A DNA stretch of 64,000 bases. It comes from Priestia filamentosa. GTDB taxonomy: Bacteria > Bacillota > Bacilli > Bacillales > Bacillaceae_H. Of this stretch, positions 24,651 through 34,165 are shown in pieces (the stretch's first letter is position 1; every line of letters begins with the position of its first letter). Under the pieces are notes generated by a model. The model made no database searches, had not been told where the DNA came from, and saw nothing but the letters and a program-made list of their open reading frames with translations. The DNA is taken from the NCBI RefSeq assembly GCF_900177535.1, contig NZ_FXAJ01000001.1, positions 1,357,958-1,421,957 on the forward strand. Direction: 5' to 3'. Position numbers and translations under genes: made by a program.

Positions 24651-25817
24651 ATGGCTTATAAAGATTTTCGAGATTTTCTAAACACTTTACAAAAAGAAAA
24701 TCAACTTTTGACAATTGATGAAGAAGTGAAACCAGAACCTGATTTAGGGGCGGCTGCTCGAGCTATTAGTAACTTAGGAGATAACACGCCAGGCCTTCTT
24801 TTTAACAATATTTATGGGTATAACAATGCTCAAATTGCCCTAAATGTAATTGGCTCATGGTCCAATCATGCACTTATGCTAGGGATGCCTAAAAACACAC
24901 CTGTTAAAGAGCAGTTTTTTGAATTTGCTAAACGATATAGTGAGGCTCCTGTTCCTGTCCAACGTGAAGAAAGCGCGCCATTTCATGAATGTGAGATAAC
25001 AGAAGATATTAATCTTTTTGATATTTTACCTCTTTTTAGAATCAACCAAGGAGACGGAGGGTTTTATCTTGATAAAGCCTGCGTAATTTCAAGAGATGTA
25101 ACAGATCCTGAACATTTTGGAAAACAAAATGTTGGAATTTATCGCATGCAAGTAAAAGGAAAAGATCGCTTAGGAATTCAGCCTGTGCCACAGCATGATA
25201 TTGCTATTCATTTAAAACAGGCGGAAGAGCGCGGTGAGAATTTAAAAGTAGCTATTGCATTAGGATGTGAGCCTGTTATTACAACAGCGGCTTCAACACC
25301 GCTTTTATATGATCAATCAGAATATGAGATGGCAGGAGCGCTTCAGCAAGAACCATATAAAGTTGTAAAAGCAAAACTCTCTAATCTTGATATCCCATGG
25401 GGAGCAGAAGTTGTGCTTGAAGGTGAAATTTTAGCAGGAGAACGTGAATACGAAGGCCCTTTTGGAGAATTTACAGGTCACTATTCAGGTGGGCGCAGCA
25501 TGCCAATTATTCAAATTAAACGTGTTTATCATCGTAAAAACCCAATTTTTGAACATCTTTATCTAGGAATGCCATGGACAGAATGTGATTATATGATTGG
25601 AATTAACACGTGTGTACCGCTTTATCAACAGTTAAAACAAGCATTCCCAGAAGAAATTGTGGCTGTAAATGCTATGTATACACACGGGCTTATTGCCATT
25701 ATTTCTACGAAAAGTCGCTATGGAGGATTTGCTAAAGCTGTTGGTATGAAGGCTTTAACAACACCACACGGACTTGGCTATTGCAAAATGGTCATCGTTG
25801 TTGACGAGCTTAGTTAA
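24651..25817 (+). pseudogene. UbiD-family decarboxylase, 3' end lost at the element boundary
   Basis: The 388-residue product matches the prenylated-FMN decarboxylase family (B. subtilis BsdC, about 473 residues) from the start through DGGFYLDKACVISRD, the Glu-rich YEGPFGEFTGHYSGG segment and GYCKMVIVVDE. It then reads only LS and a stop, where family members continue for a further 60 or more residues with the VDPF...WAL.TR conserved block. The break is about 10 bases before the left inverted repeat of the mobile element. The UbiX (BsdB) and BsdD partners are absent. The start ATG follows AAGGAGG; an upstream frame extension has no ribosome site. Activity is doubtful. Confidence 0.8.
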
Positions 25818-26414
25818 CAACCTTTTGTACACTATTAATGTATACGATATATAAATAAATTAAATCTAGTTATAGAATTCAACCTATTTTATATAATTTT
25901 CTTTACATATAGACATTTTTAATTTCTTCGCATTAATTTTAATACCTTATCTGCATCAAACCTTCTAAGCATAGTTTTCTACTTTCTATTTTGGGTTAGA
26001 CTTTAACTTCCACTCTGAACACTTTAATTAATTATTCATCTTTCTACCCCTTGTAATTCTATTTCATTGTAAAAGTCACCTCCTATTAAAAAGAATGTTC
26101 TTAACTTAATAGTTTTGAGCCGAGAATTAACTGGGTTACTTCAAAAAAATACTTCCAACCACAATATTTTGCTGTTTATTACATATTGTTTAACAATTTT
26201 ACCTTTCATAATTTAGTTAACTTCTACTTTTAATCCCTGTGCCCCCTTATAAAGATTGGGTAGTTTAACATTCTATTAAAGTAAGTAAAGAGTAAAGATT
26301 AAACAGATTTATTATTAAACCTAATAAATAAGCAAGAAAAATATGCTTTTATATGGTAATATTTTAGATAAAATGTAACATATTTGGCATGGATTTCTCG
26401 GGGGAGTTAATTTA
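25818..26414. other. AT-rich left end of the mobile element, no gene seen
   Basis: It holds the left terminal repeat (25827-25857), then AT-rich sequence with stops in all frames. One oddity is a consensus Shine-Dalgarno AGGAGGTGAC on the minus strand (complement of 26075-26084) seven bases before ATG-AAA-TAG. A promoter for the operon starting at 26415 must lie here, but I cannot pick one confidently. Confidence 0.5.
25827..25857 (+). repeat. Left terminal inverted repeat of the element
   Basis: Reading inward it has GTACACTAT, four bases, then GTATACGATATATAAA. The right end reads inward GTATACTAT, two bases, then GTAGATGATATATATA: 8 of 9 and 13 of 16 matches. Confidence 0.65.
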
Positions 26415-27941
26415 ATGACTACAAGTGAATTAATAATATTCAAAAAAGATACAGATGCTCCAGGTTCAAACAGAGGGTTTGTGTATCAATACTTAAAAAC
26501 TTTGGTGCTTTGGTTGAATAATTTTAAGGATAAAAAAGAAAATACTATATTTTGTGAAGTTGAAGACGACATCAAAGAAATAAATCTGATTGAACAAAAT
26601 TTAAAGTTTACGCAGTTAAAATGTTACTCTTCAGCTTTCAATATAGATAGTGGCGAAATAAAAAAGTCAATTTACAACTTTTTTCTTCTATATTTAATAT
26701 ATGATGACTATGAAGGTGAGTATGTTTTTGAAACAAATACACATATCTCTAATCAAGATTTAATTTTAGAAAAATGGATGAATTATCAAGGGGCTTTACA
26801 CACAAATGAAGAAGTTAAAACAGCTTGTGTTTCCAAGACCCAAGAAATCTTACGAGAAATATTTGAGCAAGAAAAAAGCTCACTTGAAAAATCTCTTGAA
26901 AAAAAGATTATGAATCGAAAAGAAAGATTAAAAGGTAATCCTAAAAAGGCTGAAGATTTGCAATCCGAAATTTTCACTTTCGATAAAGAATTAAAAATTC
27001 TCCAAAGTCTTTCAATCAATTTTGAAACCAAAATAAACAATGAAGAAGTCGTACAAGATTTTGCAAATCGTATATTGTGGGTTTTTGAGAATATTAAAGC
27101 TGTTGATTCTATTAACGTTTTAAAAGAGCAAATATATACGATTTTAGAAGAAATCCTAGAAGACAAAAATGCAGTAGAATTGTACTTTTGTAGATTACTT
27201 TCGGAAATTAATTTTAAAGCTGTGAAAGAAAAAAAAGAACAAAGGTACTTAGATAATAAGTTATTAAAGAAAATCTTTGAGGAAACAGATGATGTTATAC
27301 GTTCAGGAATTTCTGTCCATTTACTACAACAGTTTGATGGCTTAGGTATTACAATTACTCAAGGTTTTACGACTGTTAACGAAAATATTTTACAGTCTGA
27401 AGAAAGGCTTAGAAAAGATATTTACTCTTTAAGTTCTACACTAACGCAAAATTCATCAAGTGATAATGATTATAAATTTTACGATTTGCCAATGGCAGAA
27501 CCTGAGGAGATTGCAAATTTTATTAAACAGGAAAAGGGCGATTATCAAAGTAACTTAGAAGGAAAGTTTCATAAAATTGAGGGAATAGACGAAGGAATTA
27601 GAAAAAATTTACTTCAAACTGCAACTGAATTAAGGTGTAGATATTTAATGTATTTACAGCGTTTAAAATATCAGAATCTTCACAAAGAACGTGAGGAAAT
27701 CAGAAAGTTAGAAAAGAAAGTTGAAGATATTTGCAATGATGCGGTTATGGGCTTCAAGATTTATAGCAATATAAGTTCTGCAGATTTTTACTTGTCTTTT
27801 AAAAAACAGTTAGAGTTAGAACTGGAAAAATTCAATGAGCGAGTAAAAGTAAAAAGGTTTGCTGTAGATAGCGACATTGTTTATGGGCAAATGTTTCATA
27901 TGGCGGCAAAATGTTTTTTAAGATGGCACAGAGAAAGGTAA
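26415..27941 (+). CDS. lmuA: Lamassu/ABC-3C effector with Cap4-like nuclease domain
   Basis: A 508-residue protein, first gene of a three-gene defence operon. The N-terminal region (about 15-75) has GSNRGFVYQYLKTL, then acidic CEVEDD and QLK, the pattern of the PD-(D/E)xK Cap4/DUF4297 dsDNA endonuclease domain used as the killing module in Lamassu. A long Lys/Glu-rich helical middle (about 130-220) follows, and the C-terminus ends in DSDIVYGQMFHMAAKCFLRW, like the C-terminal domain shared by ABC-3C effectors. It probably cuts DNA when released or activated by the ATPase on sensing phage. Assignment is by pattern and operon order; the symbol is by analogy. Confidence 0.68.
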   Translation: MTTSELIIFKKDTDAPGSNRGFVYQYLKTLVLWLNNFKDKKENTIFCEVEDDIKEINLIEQNLKFTQLKCYSSAFNIDSGEIKKSIYNFFLLYLIYDDYEGEYVFETNTHISNQDLILEKWMNYQGALHTNEEVKTACVSKTQEILREIFEQEKSSLEKSLEKKIMNRKERLKGNPKKAEDLQSEIFTFDKELKILQSLSINFETKINNEEVVQDFANRILWVFENIKAVDSINVLKEQIYTILEEILEDKNAVELYFCRLLSEINFKAVKEKKEQRYLDNKLLKKIFEETDDVIRSGISVHLLQQFDGLGITITQGFTTVNENILQSEERLRKDIYSLSSTLTQNSSSDNDYKFYDLPMAEPEEIANFIKQEKGDYQSNLEGKFHKIEGIDEGIRKNLLQTATELRCRYLMYLQRLKYQNLHKEREEIRKLEKKVEDICNDAVMGFKIYSNISSADFYLSFKKQLELELEKFNERVKVKRFAVDSDIVYGQMFHMAAKCFLRWHRER

Positions 27942-27948
27942 GGAATAT

Positions 27949-28596
27949 ATGGATAATAAAGAAAATCGAGCAGAAGAATTTTTCGAAATATTAATTAAAA
28001 ATCAAGTAACAATGGAAGTAGCCCCTCTAGAGGACCAAAAAAGCTATGTGGAACCAGATGACGATTATGACTTTCATGCTTATAGAATATTACTTTTGAT
28101 TCGAGTATGTGGTCTTATTAATAGACCATTCTTCAGCAATTACACTATTTATGGAAGAGGTAAATTTTCATTTTATGATTTTCTTATTCGTTATCCTTTT
28201 TACTTAAAAAGAATAATTGAAAAACAAAAGAAAGAGCAGCTAATGGAAGATTTAAAACTCAGGGAATATGAAACAGAAAGAGCGCTTTCTCCAATGATTA
28301 AATATATTCGAGGACCTTGGGACCCTAGATACGATGCTATTTTGAATTATATGGTTAGTAAAAAAATAATCAAGGTTCATTTCTCTAATTTTAATAAAAG
28401 TAAGAAGGCTATGTGCCTAACCTTGACAGAACTTGGGGCGGAAATTTCTGAACAGATAAAAGAGAGAGAAACTGATTGGGTTAATAGGATGGAGATTATC
28501 AATTCTGTTTTTACTAAAAAAGCTACAAATGAGCGCATAGAGAATTATATAAAAAAGAATTTTCCGTCACTAATGTTAGGAATTGAAGGTGAGTAA
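27949..28596 (+). CDS. lmuC: ABC-3C middle component / LmuC-like protein
   Basis: A 215-residue protein seven bases after the effector and three bases before the ATPase gene, the position and size of the middle component in ABC-three-component and Lamassu systems. It has an N-terminal acidic stretch, a helical centre and a winged-helix-like region (about 120-165, with KYIRGPWDPRYDAILNYMVS). In these systems this subunit bridges effector and ATPase. Sequence conservation is low, so the call depends mainly on context. Confidence 0.65.
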   Translation: MDNKENRAEEFFEILIKNQVTMEVAPLEDQKSYVEPDDDYDFHAYRILLLIRVCGLINRPFFSNYTIYGRGKFSFYDFLIRYPFYLKRIIEKQKKEQLMEDLKLREYETERALSPMIKYIRGPWDPRYDAILNYMVSKKIIKVHFSNFNKSKKAMCLTLTELGAEISEQIKERETDWVNRMEIINSVFTKKATNERIENYIKKNFPSLMLGIEGE

Positions 28597-28598
28597 AA

Positions 28599-30671
28599 GT
28601 GTTTATTGAAGCAGTTAAAATAAGGATAGTTGCTAAAAGTGGTAGAAAATATGGTCGATATATTAGGTTCTTCGGTGAAAAAGGGATAAATGAAATTAAT
28701 ATGGTATTTGGTAAAAATACTTTAGGTAAGTCAACTTTAATTGAAAGTATTATTTATGGTTTGAACGGAGAAGCGATATACGGAAAGAAACAAAGGGAGA
28801 TTATTAATTATAAACTGTTATTAAAAAAGTTTATGGACGAGACGTTAGAACACGCTGAAATTTATCTACAGTTGGAAAGTCGTGGAGAACGGGTTGTTGT
28901 TTTGAGAGACGCAGTAAATAATAATCAACCCGTTATAATTTTCAAGAATACTATTTTACATGAGTCTGACACAGGAAAAACTTTGGATGAAAGAGCAGAA
29001 AAGGTAGATTTCTATAAGATTAAAAAAGATAAAAATGTGAAAGGCAATCCAACATATCAAGAATTTTTATTTTCTTTCTTAAATATAGAGCCCATTAGAA
29101 AAATTAATGAGGAAGATGAAGAAAATGAGGAACGGTTGATTTTTTATATTGAAAACTTATTACCACTTTTTGTGATTCCTCAAGAATCTTGGACAGATAT
29201 TCAAGCCACAAATCCTAAATATGATATTGTAGATATAAAGAAAACAGCATTTGAATTTTTATTGAAACTGTCTAACGCTGATGCTGCCAAGTATAGGCAT
29301 TCTCTAGATTATTACAACGCTATTTTACGACAGAAGTCGAACTCTTTAAAAGATATAAAAGAAATTATTAACCTGTTAAAATATGATGATTTAGCTTCTA
29401 TAGATAGGGAGATTGAAGAAAAAACAGAGGAAATTAAAGAACTGAATTATAAAATCCGTGAAATGGAAAAAGGAAATAATCTCATAGAGAATGTTTTAAA
29501 ACAGATTAGAATGAAGTATAAAAACCTCATTGAGATATCAAAAAGACACGAAGAATCCATTAACTTACTAGAAACTGAAATTTCACAATACCAATATTAC
29601 ATATCAAAAATTGAATCTGATATTGAAAAACATGATAAATTAAAAACAGCAAAGAAATTAATTGGAGTTCTTCCAGTTGAGACATGTCCAAGATGTTTCA
29701 GCAATATTTCTCCAGAAAAACAGGAAGTATTATATTCGGGAAACTGTGATTTATGTGGTTCTGAACTACAAATGACAAGTGATACCACAAACACATTATA
29801 TTATCTTCAGGATGAGCTGAGAGATTTTGAAAGATTGGTCTCCAGAAAGAAAGAGGCAAAAAATGAAATATCAAGCAAGCTATTCTTAGCTCAGTTAGAG
29901 CTCAAGGAGCTCAAAACGACAATGAATAGCTATGAGGAACAATTAAAACCACAGAACCTAGAACAATATAATTACTTTTCAAGAGAAATTGGTCGGATGG
30001 AGAATGCTATAAAAGAATTGAAAAAAGATAAAGAAGTTTTTAATAAATACGAGGAGTTAGTAAAGATAAAAGAAAAAGTTAGTAGTCGTATCACTGAGTT
30101 AAGAAAAGAAATTAGGAATGCAAAAGCAAATGAAAAATTAGATAATAAAAAACTTGTATATTTCGAGACGACATTCAAAGAAATTCTTTTTAAATTAGAT
30201 TTTTTGAAAGATGGGTTTGATACAGTCAAAGTAGATAATTTAGATGAATCAATTAAAGATAAAGGAAAAAAAAGCTTATCCGTTATTAGGAGGATTTATG
30301 AACAAATTGAAATAGATTTAGACGATTATTATCCAAAAATTGAAGGAGTCAATTTATACAATATAACTTCAAGTAGTGGATTAGTTAGAATCATTTTGTC
30401 CTACTACCTAGCTTTATTAAAGACCAGTCTAAAATTTAAAAATTCCATAAATCACCCATTTATTCTAATACTTGATGAACCAAGGCAACAAAATTTAGAT
30501 TTTGATACATTTAATCATTTTTTGGAACAGCTATTCGATATTAAGAAGGATTACCCTAAACAATTTCAAGTTATTATAGCTTCTTCAGTAAAAGGGAATT
30601 GTACTAAAGAAGATATAATACTAAATTTAAATAAAGTAAATAATAAATTAATTAAAGAGATTAAGGAATGA
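28599..30671 (+). CDS. lmuB: Rad50/SMC-like ATPase of the Lamassu/ABC-3C system
   Basis: A 690-residue ABC-type ATPase: Walker A GKNTLGKS (38-45), two long coiled-coil arms (about 230-350 and 395-530), a Rad50-like zinc hook with C363-x2-C366 and C383-x2-C386 between them, an ABC-signature-like SSSGLVRIILSYYLAL segment (about 590) and Walker B ILILDEP with D626/E627. Such proteins sense phage DNA ends or structures and license the nuclease effector. The start is GTG, three bases after the preceding stop. The four hook cysteines argue that the arms dimerise through zinc. A terminator follows at about 30.78 kb. Confidence 0.8.
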   Translation: MFIEAVKIRIVAKSGRKYGRYIRFFGEKGINEINMVFGKNTLGKSTLIESIIYGLNGEAIYGKKQREIINYKLLLKKFMDETLEHAEIYLQLESRGERVVVLRDAVNNNQPVIIFKNTILHESDTGKTLDERAEKVDFYKIKKDKNVKGNPTYQEFLFSFLNIEPIRKINEEDEENEERLIFYIENLLPLFVIPQESWTDIQATNPKYDIVDIKKTAFEFLLKLSNADAAKYRHSLDYYNAILRQKSNSLKDIKEIINLLKYDDLASIDREIEEKTEEIKELNYKIREMEKGNNLIENVLKQIRMKYKNLIEISKRHEESINLLETEISQYQYYISKIESDIEKHDKLKTAKKLIGVLPVETCPRCFSNISPEKQEVLYSGNCDLCGSELQMTSDTTNTLYYLQDELRDFERLVSRKKEAKNEISSKLFLAQLELKELKTTMNSYEEQLKPQNLEQYNYFSREIGRMENAIKELKKDKEVFNKYEELVKIKEKVSSRITELRKEIRNAKANEKLDNKKLVYFETTFKEILFKLDFLKDGFDTVKVDNLDESIKDKGKKSLSVIRRIYEQIEIDLDDYYPKIEGVNLYNITSSSGLVRIILSYYLALLKTSLKFKNSINHPFILILDEPRQQNLDFDTFNHFLEQLFDIKKDYPKQFQVIIASSVKGNCTKEDIILNLNKVNNKLIKEIKE

Positions 30672-30764
30672 GAGAAGACTCCCTAGGATAAAAGGGCGAA
30701 ATAAATTTTGAAAGTTTGATGAGTTAGAGATATATAATGATTAATTATGAATTGCTAAAAAAGT

Positions 30765-30795
30765 TAAAGACCAAACGGTTAAAGTTTGGTCTTTT
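30765..30795 (+). terminator. Rho-independent terminator of the Lamassu-type operon
   Basis: AAAGACCAAAC pairs with GTTTGGTCTTT and a T-run, about 95 bases after the ATPase stop. Confidence 0.85.
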
Positions 30796-30814
30796 GACTA
30801 TCTGGATATAAACC

Positions 30815-30960
30815 TCACTCTTCATCTGAATTTCTTTCACATAAGTCTTCCAAAAATTTGTAGGGTCTTTAAACGTTTTTTCTCTTCTTTTAGTTTTTTA
30901 CTTAAAAAAGAGTGTTCTTCTTCCAAATGTAATATTTTTAAAGCTTTATTTTCTAAGTAA
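30815..30960 (-). pseudogene. Possible decayed coding fragment, C-terminal end only
   Basis: On the minus strand, YLENKALKILHLEEEHSF and following Lys/Glu-rich residues read as a helical coding segment, then shift by one base into YKFLEDLCERNSDEE and a stop at 30815-30817. This looks like the broken 3' end of a gene cut off by the adjacent IS1595 remnant. The parent protein is not recognised. It could be a chance frame. Confidence 0.3.
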
Positions 30961-31299
30961 AATGTTTTATGCACCGACTCTTGGCGTGCCTTTAAAACAT
31001 ATGCGACTGAAAAAGGGATAAATATTTATCGGTTCAAGTCTGATGGTAAGGTTCGCACAAAGAGTCTTTATCACATCTGGAATATCAATAATTACCATCG
31101 CAGACTTAAAGCGTGGGCACAGCGATTTAATGGAGTTGCAACCAAATATTCGGACAATTATCTTACTTGGTTTCAAGTTTTAGAAAATATTCAGCATCAG
31201 AGAAATGTAATCACTATAAAAGATTTGATTATTAAAGTAAATCTAATACAAAATACGGAAACATATTATACACTCAGGTTATATAAGTTCACGTTATAA
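30961..31299 (+). pseudogene. IS1595-family transposase remnant
   Basis: A 112-codon open stretch without a start, beginning right after an in-frame stop. It contains LCTDSWRAFKTYATEKGI, YRFKSDGKVRTKSLYHI and NINNYHRRLKAWAQRFNGVA followed by KYSDNYLTWFQVLE: the C-terminal third of an ISXO2-like/IS1595 transposase including one catalytic Asp (TDSW). The N-terminal two thirds and any inverted repeats are missing, and the tail after the LEN segment is not transposase-like. It is an old insertion scar between the two defence modules. Confidence 0.8.
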
Positions 31300-31387
31300 A
31301 TTTTGTTTTTTATTCAACTTATGATGCAGGTTAATTGAAAAAATTTTTTAATGGTAACATTTAATAGGTTGAAAGGGAGGAAGTTTA

Positions 31388-31921
31388 TTGTTATATCATC
31401 CGAAATGGAGCAAAGCAAAGAAACGTTTAATGAGTTTTGTATGCGAATCTTTGCATTCAAGAGTAGATTTTCAAGTAATTAATTATCGAAAAGCACATGA
31501 CCAGTTAGGTAGAGCTGTCATAACTGTTGATAAAGTAGAAATGTTAAGTATGTGTACGGTTACTGCCGAAAGAGAAGAATATTATAGAGAAAGAGATATT
31601 CGTATTCAATTAGACGATTTTAGTTATGATAATGTTTTTAATAATCGAGCAATCCAGGAACAAGCTCAAGAACAATTAAAAACGGAAGGTATTTATGCAC
31701 AATATGATTTCTTTTCTGCTTTGGAAGAATACTTTAATTCACCAATTGAAGTATCTTTAAAGTCGAATGATATGTTAATAAAAATATTGTGTATTTTGGA
31801 CCGCCGTGTAGGGAAAAGAACTTTACGTAAAATGAAAGAATCCATTTCAGAAGAAAATACATTAGTTCAGGATTTTTATAAATTACGTTGTGACGCAGAA
31901 AATCTACATAGTAGCGAATAA
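31388..31921 (+). CDS. SF0329-like protein of unknown function
   Basis: A 177-residue soluble protein resembling the SF0329 family of Bacillus: it starts with HPKWSKAKKRLMSFVCESL, has a DQLGRAVITVDK strand pair, a GIYAQYDFFSALEEYFNSPI segment and a C-terminal LCILDRRVGKRTL helix. The family has no assigned function. It starts with TTG after AAAGGGAGGAAG. It lies between the defence systems with its own terminator, so it may be separate cargo. The family name is recalled from pattern and not certain. Confidence 0.6.
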   Translation: MLYHPKWSKAKKRLMSFVCESLHSRVDFQVINYRKAHDQLGRAVITVDKVEMLSMCTVTAEREEYYRERDIRIQLDDFSYDNVFNNRAIQEQAQEQLKTEGIYAQYDFFSALEEYFNSPIEVSLKSNDMLIKILCILDRRVGKRTLRKMKESISEENTLVQDFYKLRCDAENLHSSE

Positions 31922-31961
31922 ACAAAAACAGAACTTCCATAAAACAGGGAGTTCTGTTTTT
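31922..31961 (+). terminator. Rho-independent terminator
   Basis: AAAACAGAACTtCC pairs with GGgAGTTCTGTTTT after the SF0329-like gene. The following 31962-32161 is AT-rich and presumably holds the promoter of the Gabija-type operon. Confidence 0.82.
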
Positions 31962-32161
31962 ACGCTTAATATCAATATTAAGGTTTAACAGAGCCATTTT
32001 ATAAAAAGATTAATCAAGTGACTTTCTAGAAATATGGTTAATAAGTTGTGCGATTGGTGGGTTAAATAGAAATAAGTTAGGTATATAGTAGTCATCGATG
32101 GAAATTATTTCTCTGTTATTTTATTATATAAAGAGGTAATAAGAGGAGGTAATTATAAACA

Positions 32162-34165
32162 TTGAACATACCAAGTGCACCTTATATATCAAGAGTTAAA
32201 ATTAAAAACTTTAGAAACTTTAAAGATGTTGACGTAGAACTAAGTCATAAGCAAGTCATAATTGGCGAAAACAATGTAGGGAAAACCAATTTTCTAAGAG
32301 CCTTACAACTAATATTGGACCCTAAATTATCAGAAGAGGACCGATATTTAAAAGAAAGTGACTTCTACGAAGGTTTGGAATCGCCAATGGAAAACGGTGA
32401 AGAAATTCTAATATCTATTGAAATTAGAGAGTTTAACCATAATCGTACATTATTATCTATTTTATCTGACGCTACAGTAAATGATAAACCTGCTACTTTG
32501 CGCTTAACTTATCAATACTATCCAACTAAAAAGACTAATAAAGGTTATGAATATGAATACCGAATTTATCAAGGAGAAAGACAAGAAGTTTCCTTTTCTC
32601 ATTCCCATAGGAAGTACTTAAATATAAAAGTGATTCCTGCTATGAGAGATGTAGAATCGGAAATGAAACATATAAAAAAATCTCCAATTAATCAACTTCT
32701 TAAGAACTACGACATTAGAAAAGGCGAATTAAAAGAGATTGCTGACAAACTAAAGGAAACAAGCGATGAAGTGCTCTCTATTGATGAATTGGTTCATTTA
32801 ACAGATAGTATTAATGCTAGATTTTCCAATGTTATAGGTGGACAAGTTGATTCTTCAATATCCCTTGAAACAATTGAATCAGACCCTGATAGGATTTTGA
32901 ACACATTAAGAATAATGATTGGTCAGGGAAAGAGAACAACAGGGGATACTAGTTTAGGTATAAGCAACATATTGTATATTTCTCTTATATTACTTTCGTT
33001 AGAGGACAAAACCATTCCTCCTATATTAAAAGAGGATGTATATTTAAAATTATTAGAAGAGGAACATAGTGGGGTAGTTAAAGATTGTTATGACAAAAAT
33101 GAAAAAGGAAATTATGTTATAAAAGAGGAGTTGAAAAAAGAGCTACAAATCATGTTATATGAGTTTATGGACAATTATTATTCAAATGATAATGGATTTA
33201 CTATTTTGGCTATTGAGGAACCAGAATCACATCTACATCCAGTTTTACAAAGGTTAATTTATAAAGATGTAATGAAAAAGAATACGTCTGTATTAATGAC
33301 AACTCACTCACCTCATATTACATCGGTTGCTCCGTTAGAATCTATTGTACATTTACATTCATTAGATAATGGTACAAATATAAAATCAACTGCTTCTTTA
33401 AAGTTAAATGACAGGGAAAGAAAAGATTTAGCAAGATATATAGATGTAAAAAAAGGAGAGCTATACTTTGGTAAGGGGATTATTCTTATTGAAGGGATAG
33501 CAGAAGAATACTTAATTCCTAGTTTTGCAGAGCTATTGCATATGCCTTTAGACGAAAAAGGTATTATCTGTTGTAATGTAAATTCAACGAATTTTAAACC
33601 TTATGTACAATTCCTTGATGAGTTAGGAATACCATATGTGGTGATTACCGATGGAGATTACTATTTTTACAAAATAGAGAAAGAAGAGAAGAAAAGAAAG
33701 TTTGGAAGTATTTATAATGAAACACATGAAACTTTGGGTTATGGGTCTGATGGTTTAGAAAGAATGCATAGAATGTGCAAAGAGTTAAAAAAAATAGAAG
33801 GTGATTACGAATCGGCTGACCTTAACGCCCAATATAAATTTTTCTTTGAACAGGGACTTTTTGTGGGATTATATACTATGGAAATTGATATGATGAGACA
33901 AGCTGATGCGAAAAAATCTACAGAAGTATTTATTAATGTATTTAATGAATTAACAGAAGGGGGTCCAAGACAAAAACAAAATTTTAAGAGAAGCTTGGAT
34001 AACAAAGAGTATCCGGAATGCTTGAAAAAAGTGGAAAGTCAGCATGCAGGTATTGGAAAAGGACGATTTGCTCAGAGTTTATCTGTTGAATGTACACAAG
34101 ACCATATTCCTCCTTACATTAAAAATGCTATTGAGTATATATACAACCAGGTAAATTGCTTATGA
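32162..34165 (+). CDS. gajA: Gabija-type OLD-family endonuclease (GajA-like)
   Basis: A 667-residue protein of the ATPase-TOPRIM (OLD) family. Walker A is GENNVGKT (35-42); Walker B is ILAIEEPESHLHP with E352/E353; TTHSPH is the H-loop-like motif. The TOPRIM part has ILIEG with E444 and TDGD with D497/D499, the metal-binding residues. Class 2 OLD nucleases are paired with a UvrD-like helicase, as here, and form the Gabija anti-phage system in which GajA nicks DNA when nucleotides are depleted. It is longer than the B. cereus GajA (about 580 residues), mainly in the insert between Walker A and B and at the C-terminus. The start is TTG after AGAGGAGGTAA. Confidence 0.82.
   Translation: MNIPSAPYISRVKIKNFRNFKDVDVELSHKQVIIGENNVGKTNFLRALQLILDPKLSEEDRYLKESDFYEGLESPMENGEEILISIEIREFNHNRTLLSILSDATVNDKPATLRLTYQYYPTKKTNKGYEYEYRIYQGERQEVSFSHSHRKYLNIKVIPAMRDVESEMKHIKKSPINQLLKNYDIRKGELKEIADKLKETSDEVLSIDELVHLTDSINARFSNVIGGQVDSSISLETIESDPDRILNTLRIMIGQGKRTTGDTSLGISNILYISLILLSLEDKTIPPILKEDVYLKLLEEEHSGVVKDCYDKNEKGNYVIKEELKKELQIMLYEFMDNYYSNDNGFTILAIEEPESHLHPVLQRLIYKDVMKKNTSVLMTTHSPHITSVAPLESIVHLHSLDNGTNIKSTASLKLNDRERKDLARYIDVKKGELYFGKGIILIEGIAEEYLIPSFAELLHMPLDEKGIICCNVNSTNFKPYVQFLDELGIPYVVITDGDYYFYKIEKEEKKRKFGSIYNETHETLGYGSDGLERMHRMCKELKKIEGDYESADLNAQYKFFFEQGLFVGLYTMEIDMMRQADAKKSTEVFINVFNELTEGGPRQKQNFKRSLDNKEYPECLKKVESQHAGIGKGRFAQSLSVECTQDHIPPYIKNAIEYIYNQVNCL

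Noticed and set aside
30967..31176. Minus-strand 69-codon frame
   Set aside because: It is the antisense of the IS1595 transposase remnant read on the plus strand.
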